Positions 60,251-64,000 of a stretch of DNA of 64,000 nt are shown piece by piece. The DNA comes from Lentisphaerota bacterium (GTDB taxonomy: Bacteria > Verrucomicrobiota > Lentisphaeria > Victivallales > Victivallaceae). The stretch covers positions 39,772 through 103,771 of the forward strand of contig SUWH01000007.1 in NCBI GenBank assembly GCA_015061605.1, given 5' to 3'. The notes beneath the pieces were generated by a model. That model was given only the letters and a program-made list of their open reading frames with translations, made no database searches and was not told where the DNA came from. The first letter of the stretch is position 1. The number at the start of each line of letters is the position of its first letter. The translations under genes and the position numbers were made by a program.

Positions 60251-61216
60251 TCAAGTATCCCCATTACGGAACAGTGCCGGGATCAAAGTAAGTTTACCAT
60301 CATCTTTTCCATCCAGCATCCGCTTCATACGTTTTGCCCCCTCCTGTATAAGCGAGCTTGTATCCTGAAAAAAACTGGTGACATTGACACCCCACACCGC
60401 TTCAGTGTAATCATTGTCAAAGTCGCTGTAAAAATGAGTTTTTTTCCATTGCCATTTCTGTTCTCTGGCAACCACCATCACTGCTCCGGTGTGAAAGAGG
60501 GAATCGGAAACAATAAGCAACGGCTTATCGCTTTTCAACTCTTTAAGTCTCCGGCGCAGTTCAGTGACTTTTTCCTCAAACTCGTCCGGCATGTGCCATA
60601 TTTCATAAAAACGTTCTTTTTCGCGGCAGCCATCGGCAAAACCATTCAGCCGGTAGCGTGCCGGCAGAGTATCCCGCCGCTGGCGCAAAAACACCGGTAT
60701 CCCCTCCGGACACTCGTCCAGACGCCGCAAGATAATATCTTTATATGCGCCCCGGTGATCAAAGGAGAGTCCGGGCAGATCATCTTCCATCCGGTTTAAT
60801 ATAAGCTGGGGTCGTTTACCCTTCAAACGGCGGGCGATCTCCAGATAATTGCGGTCGGGCTGAAGCCAGATAAGAGCATCAAAATCAAGAAGCTGTGAGT
60901 TTTCAGAACGCTGTTCCACCCACTCTTCAGGTATATGTGTGAGTGCGATTTCGCATCCCCGGAGATTCTGTTCGGGAGTCCGTCCGATAAAACCGACCCG
61001 GTAATCGGCAATGCTGTTGACATAAGTACCTGAACCGCGGCGGCTGACCACATCTCCGGAAGCACTCAGCAATGCCACCGCCCGGTCAAGGGTGGAACGT
61101 GCCACGTTAAACTCTTTGAGCAGCTCCATCCGGGATGGCAAAGCAGTATCATTTTTATACACCCCTTTACGGATGCGGCGGCGCAATTCAGCGGCAATAT
61201 CGCGATAATTATCCAT
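60251..61216 (-). CDS. GntR-family winged-helix regulator with LacI/PBP-like effector domain
   Basis: YRDIAAELRRRIRKGVYKNDTALPSRMELLKEFNVARSTLDRAVALLSASGDVVSRRGSGTYV; sugar-binding-type C-terminal half. Confidence 0.85.
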   Translation of the reverse strand: MDNYRDIAAELRRRIRKGVYKNDTALPSRMELLKEFNVARSTLDRAVALLSASGDVVSRRGSGTYVNSIADYRVGFIGRTPEQNLRGCEIALTHIPEEWVEQRSENSQLLDFDALIWLQPDRNYLEIARRLKGKRPQLILNRMEDDLPGLSFDHRGAYKDIILRRLDECPEGIPVFLRQRRDTLPARYRLNGFADGCREKERFYEIWHMPDEFEEKVTELRRRLKELKSDKPLLIVSDSLFHTGAVMVVAREQKWQWKKTHFYSDFDNDYTEAVWGVNVTSFFQDTSSLIQEGAKRMKRMLDGKDDGKLTLIPALFRNGDT

Positions 61217-61255
61217 TGACTATACCCCTTTGAATACTCAACACAACATTAATAT

Positions 61256-61290
61256 AAGTTGCCTATGCAACTTTTGCAAGTAACTTGCAA
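61256..61290. promoter_or_regulatory. Tandem palindromes, putative operator of the GntR-type regulator
   Basis: AAGTTGC-CTAT-GCAACTT (61256-61273) and TTGCAAGT-A-ACTTGCAA (61274-61290), just upstream of the regulator start at 61216. Confidence 0.55.
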
Positions 61291-61649
61291 ATAAATTTAT
61301 TAAAAAAATCCACAGACATCCCATAAAATCAGAAAAATATCTGTTTTCTCAAGTTTTTCGGCAGAAGAAAATTGAATTTTGAAAAAGTGATTTTGTCAGA
61401 TTTGTTTTGCGCAGGCAAAACGTGCGTGCCGCCCCCTTTAACGCAGTGTCTAAATTCGAATGATACAATCGGCTTGTCGCGGCGTAATGCAATGAAGCCG
61501 GAAGCCAACGACCGCAGACTTGTCAAGAGACAGCCCACTCTTCTCCGCCGTCCGTTGTTTTTTATGAGACAGCTGTGAAAAAAATAGATTTTTATGGCTG
61601 ACGGGGGTTGTAAAATCAGCAAAATGGTAGTATCTTATGAAATGTTCGC

Positions 61650-61737
61650 GGAGAAATGGTCGAGTGGTTTAAGGCAGCGGTCTTGAAAACCGCCGAGGGG
61701 CAACTCTCCGAGGGTTCGAATCCCTCTTTCTCCGCCA
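61650..61737 (+). tRNA. tRNA-Ser(UGA) with encoded CCA
   Basis: GGAGAAATGGTCGAGTGGTTTAAGGCAGCGGTCTTGAAAACCGCCGAGGGGCAACTCTCCGAGGGTTCGAATCCCTCTTTCTCCGCCA; 7-bp acceptor, TGA anticodon, variable arm, TTCGAAT loop. Confidence 0.96.
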
Positions 61738-61787
61738 TTTTTTTTGCTATTTTCCAAGCGGTGGACAAAAATCACTGTAAAAATAAT

Positions 61788-61825
61788 AAATCTCAAGGTT
61801 GCAAGTAAACTTGCCCTTGAGATTT
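61788..61825. terminator. Strong hairpin, putative bidirectional terminator downstream of tRNA-Ser
   Basis: AAATCTCAAGG tt GCAAGT aa ACTTGC CCTTGAGATTT followed by TTCATTTTT. Confidence 0.6.
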
Positions 61826-61998
61826 TTCATTTTTACGTTGTTACTTTCTGCATGACGCAGAAAGCGTGATTTTTTTATGGGTTGCCCTGCGCTTCTCGAC
61901 CGGAGGTCTGCGATGCTCACGCTCGTCGTCGCGTTGCTCCGCCGTCGAATCCCTCTTTCCTTGTCACGGCGTAGCCCGGATGGGCGAAGACAGATCCG

Positions 61999-62022
61999 CC
62001 ATTTTTTTTGCAAAAAAAATGG
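61999..62022. repeat. Perfect 24-bp palindrome
   Basis: CCATTTTTTTTGCAAAAAAAATGG. Confidence 0.95.
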
Positions 62023-62385
62023 CGAACGAAGACGCAAGTCTTCTCTTCACTGTGCGAAGCACAACTTCACTCAAAAGGCGCAGCCTTTTCTTCCTTGCCA
62101 CGGCGTAATGCAATGAAGCCGGGACATCTTCACCAAACTTCAGAGAAGACTTACTTGTGAAGTCGTTTCATTCCGCTAACGCTCCATTCCGCTTGTGAAG
62201 AGGTCAGCTTGCGCTGCCCTTGCTTGTCACGGCGTAATCTGCGGAGCAGATGAAGACGGATGAAGTTTTCTCCCTGCGGGAGTAAGGATGGTGTTATCTT
62301 TTACTGCGCTTCGCTTACACGGCGGCAAGCCGCCTTGATTTTTTTCTTTTGCGGTGATATATTTATTCCCAATAGGAATTGCAAT

Positions 62386-62706
62386 ATGGAAAAGACTTTC
62401 AAAAGAAATATACAAAAACTTGTAATATTTATGCTGATCGCGGCGATTATTCCGCTATTTGGGTTATTGGTGCCGTTGTTGCCGCATATGATCAGTGGAA
62501 TTGTTTTTCTGTTGCTGATTATTGGCTGGGGACTATTTTGTTTTTTTATCCTTCTTTTGGGTAGTTCGGTAATATTGGAGTTGCCTTGCCAAAAGTTGTT
62601 CCGGCGACTTATTTTGATTGCATGGTTTCCTTTCTACACGATGTTGTGTTGGGGATGGGCAACTTTGGTAATGCTGGTTGGGATGCAAATATTCGGGCAT
62701 GTTTAA
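62386..62706 (+). CDS. Small hydrophobic membrane protein
   Basis: MEKTFKRNIQKLVIFMLIAAIIPLFGLLVPLLPHMISGIVFLLLIIGWG... Confidence 0.5.
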   Translation: MEKTFKRNIQKLVIFMLIAAIIPLFGLLVPLLPHMISGIVFLLLIIGWGLFCFFILLLGSSVILELPCQKLFRRLILIAWFPFYTMLCWGWATLVMLVGMQIFGHV

Positions 62707-62731
62707 TATAATTCGGAGATAGTAACTCTTT

Positions 62732-63589
62732 ATGACACAGCAAAATGCAATAAAACTTTTTGAACAAAAACAAGTCCGTTCCGTTTGGGATGACACCACC
62801 GAAGAATGGTACTTTTCGGTAGTGGATGTGGTTGCTATCCTGACCGATAGCCAAGACCCCAGAAATTATTGGAAAGTCCTGAAAAACCGTCTAAAAAAAG
62901 AGGGAAACCAGTCGGTTACAAATTGTAACCAACTGAAATTGCCATCAGCTGACGGAAAATTTTATAAGACCGATGTCGCTACTGCTGAACAACTTTTCCG
63001 GCTTATCCAGTCTATTCCGTCGCCGAAAGCCGAACCGTTCAAGTTGTGGATCGCTCAAGTTGCGGCAGAACGGCTCAACCAGATGCAGGATCCGGAACGC
63101 TCCATTGAACAGGCAATGCTGGATTACCGACGCTTGGGGTATTCTGAAAATTGGATCAATCAGCGGTTGAAATCAATCGAAATCCGCAAAGAATTGACCG
63201 ATGAATGGAAACGCCTTGGTTTGGAAGAAGGTACGGAGTTTGCAATCTTGACCGATATTATTTACAAAGCGTGGGCTGGCAAGAGTGCAAAAGAGTACAA
63301 GCAATTCAAAGGTTTGAAAAAAGAAAATCTGCGGGACAATATGACCAATCGGGAACTGGTGTTGAATATGCTTGCAGAAGTATCCACCAAAGATATTTCA
63401 GAGGCGGAAAATCCCGATACTTTTGCCCAACACGCTCAAGTTGCAAAACGCGGCGGCAACGTGGCAAAAACCGCCCGTGAACAATTGGAAAAAGAGTTGG
63501 GGCATTCGGTCATTTCTCCAGAAAATGCAAAAACACTTGGAATTGCTGGAAGTATGTATTTGCCGTTTGAAGATGAAGAATCCAAGTGA
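62732..63589 (+). CDS. Bro-N family / DinD-like antirepressor-type protein
   Basis: IKLFEQKQVRSVWDDTTEEWYFSVVDVVAILTDSQDPRNYWKVLKNRLKKEG...NMTNRELVLNMLAEVSTKDIS. Confidence 0.8.
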   Translation: MTQQNAIKLFEQKQVRSVWDDTTEEWYFSVVDVVAILTDSQDPRNYWKVLKNRLKKEGNQSVTNCNQLKLPSADGKFYKTDVATAEQLFRLIQSIPSPKAEPFKLWIAQVAAERLNQMQDPERSIEQAMLDYRRLGYSENWINQRLKSIEIRKELTDEWKRLGLEEGTEFAILTDIIYKAWAGKSAKEYKQFKGLKKENLRDNMTNRELVLNMLAEVSTKDISEAENPDTFAQHAQVAKRGGNVAKTAREQLEKELGHSVISPENAKTLGIAGSMYLPFEDEESK

Positions 63590-63913
63590 CATTTTGAGTT
63601 TTTCTGAACCAAAGTGAAGCGATTTTCAGAATTTCACAGCGAAATTCTCAAGTTTTAAGCTCAAAATGCCTTTCATAATGGCGGGGGAAGATAAAAAAAC
63701 GCTGACCATTTTTCAACTCTCGCCAAAAATTCTGTGAAGTTTTTTTTCACAAAGCCGCTTCACAAGCGCTTTTTCGCTGCTTTTTGCCACTTGCCCGAAC
63801 CTTGCCGCAATCGCCGCGACATGCCCCTTAAAACTCAAAAAATTGTCATTCCGCAGTTGTAAACGCCTGCGGGAGATGGTATATTATCAAAAGTTCAAAT
63901 AAAGGCAGTTGTT

Positions 63914-64000
63914 ATGGAAATAAACGATATTGAAGTCATTGCTCAAAACAATCTTGAAAAAGCCTTGCAGGTCATTGAAAAAAGCGGTGTCCGGCAGGCT
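63914..64000 (+). CDS. 5' end of an unidentified CDS (runs off the window)
   Basis: MEINDIEVIAQNNLEKALQVIEKSGVRQA, open to the window end. Confidence 0.5.
   Translation, partial: MEINDIEVIAQNNLEKALQVIEKSGVRQA

Noticed and set aside
61788-61825. Hairpin after tRNA-Ser as an additional operator of the GntR-type regulator
   Set aside because: Extended stem plus T-rich tail is better explained as a terminator; the GCAAGT..ACTTGC core is short enough to occur by chance.

Overview
The window looks like a chromosomal segment of a Victivallis-like member of the Lentisphaerota. That assignment is an inference from gene content: DUF1559-type prepilins next to secreted glycosidase genes, a SecDF fusion, and UxaE. 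Most of it is ordinary housekeeping sequence: ybaB, secDF, yajC, lptB, hpf, secA, valS, a homocysteine methyltransferase/MTHFR fusion, truB, iorAB, murC, an MsbA-like exporter, a DegT-family aminotransferase, a RodZ-like gene, ftsK and tRNA-Ser(UGA). Between these lie secreted polysaccharide-degradation modules at about 0-2.3, 6.9-17.4, 18.3-19.0 and 53.5-61.3 kb. The most interesting signal is in the three prepilin ([18 protein letters not shown]) genes. All three carry palindromic elements in the leader-peptide coding region that end at or next to the prepilin-peptidase site. Two loci (8.6 and 13.4 kb) carry a 34-bp double-palindrome unit in exactly two tandem copies. Because 34 = 1 mod 3, the duplication puts the start codon with the good RBS out of frame with the pilin body, while one copy would restore a perfect prepilin ORF. 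This looks like an undescribed palindromic contingency (phase-variation) or homing element directed at prepilin leaders. The third locus (60 kb) has two FTLIEL motifs separated by a palindrome-rich insertion. Other points of interest are a domain fission/fusion pair among the secreted proteins, GntR-type operator palindromes, tRNA-Ser 3'-end fragments, an intergenic repeat cluster, an internally duplicated membrane ORFan, and an IorA that lacks its ferredoxin domain. No database search or computation was run.
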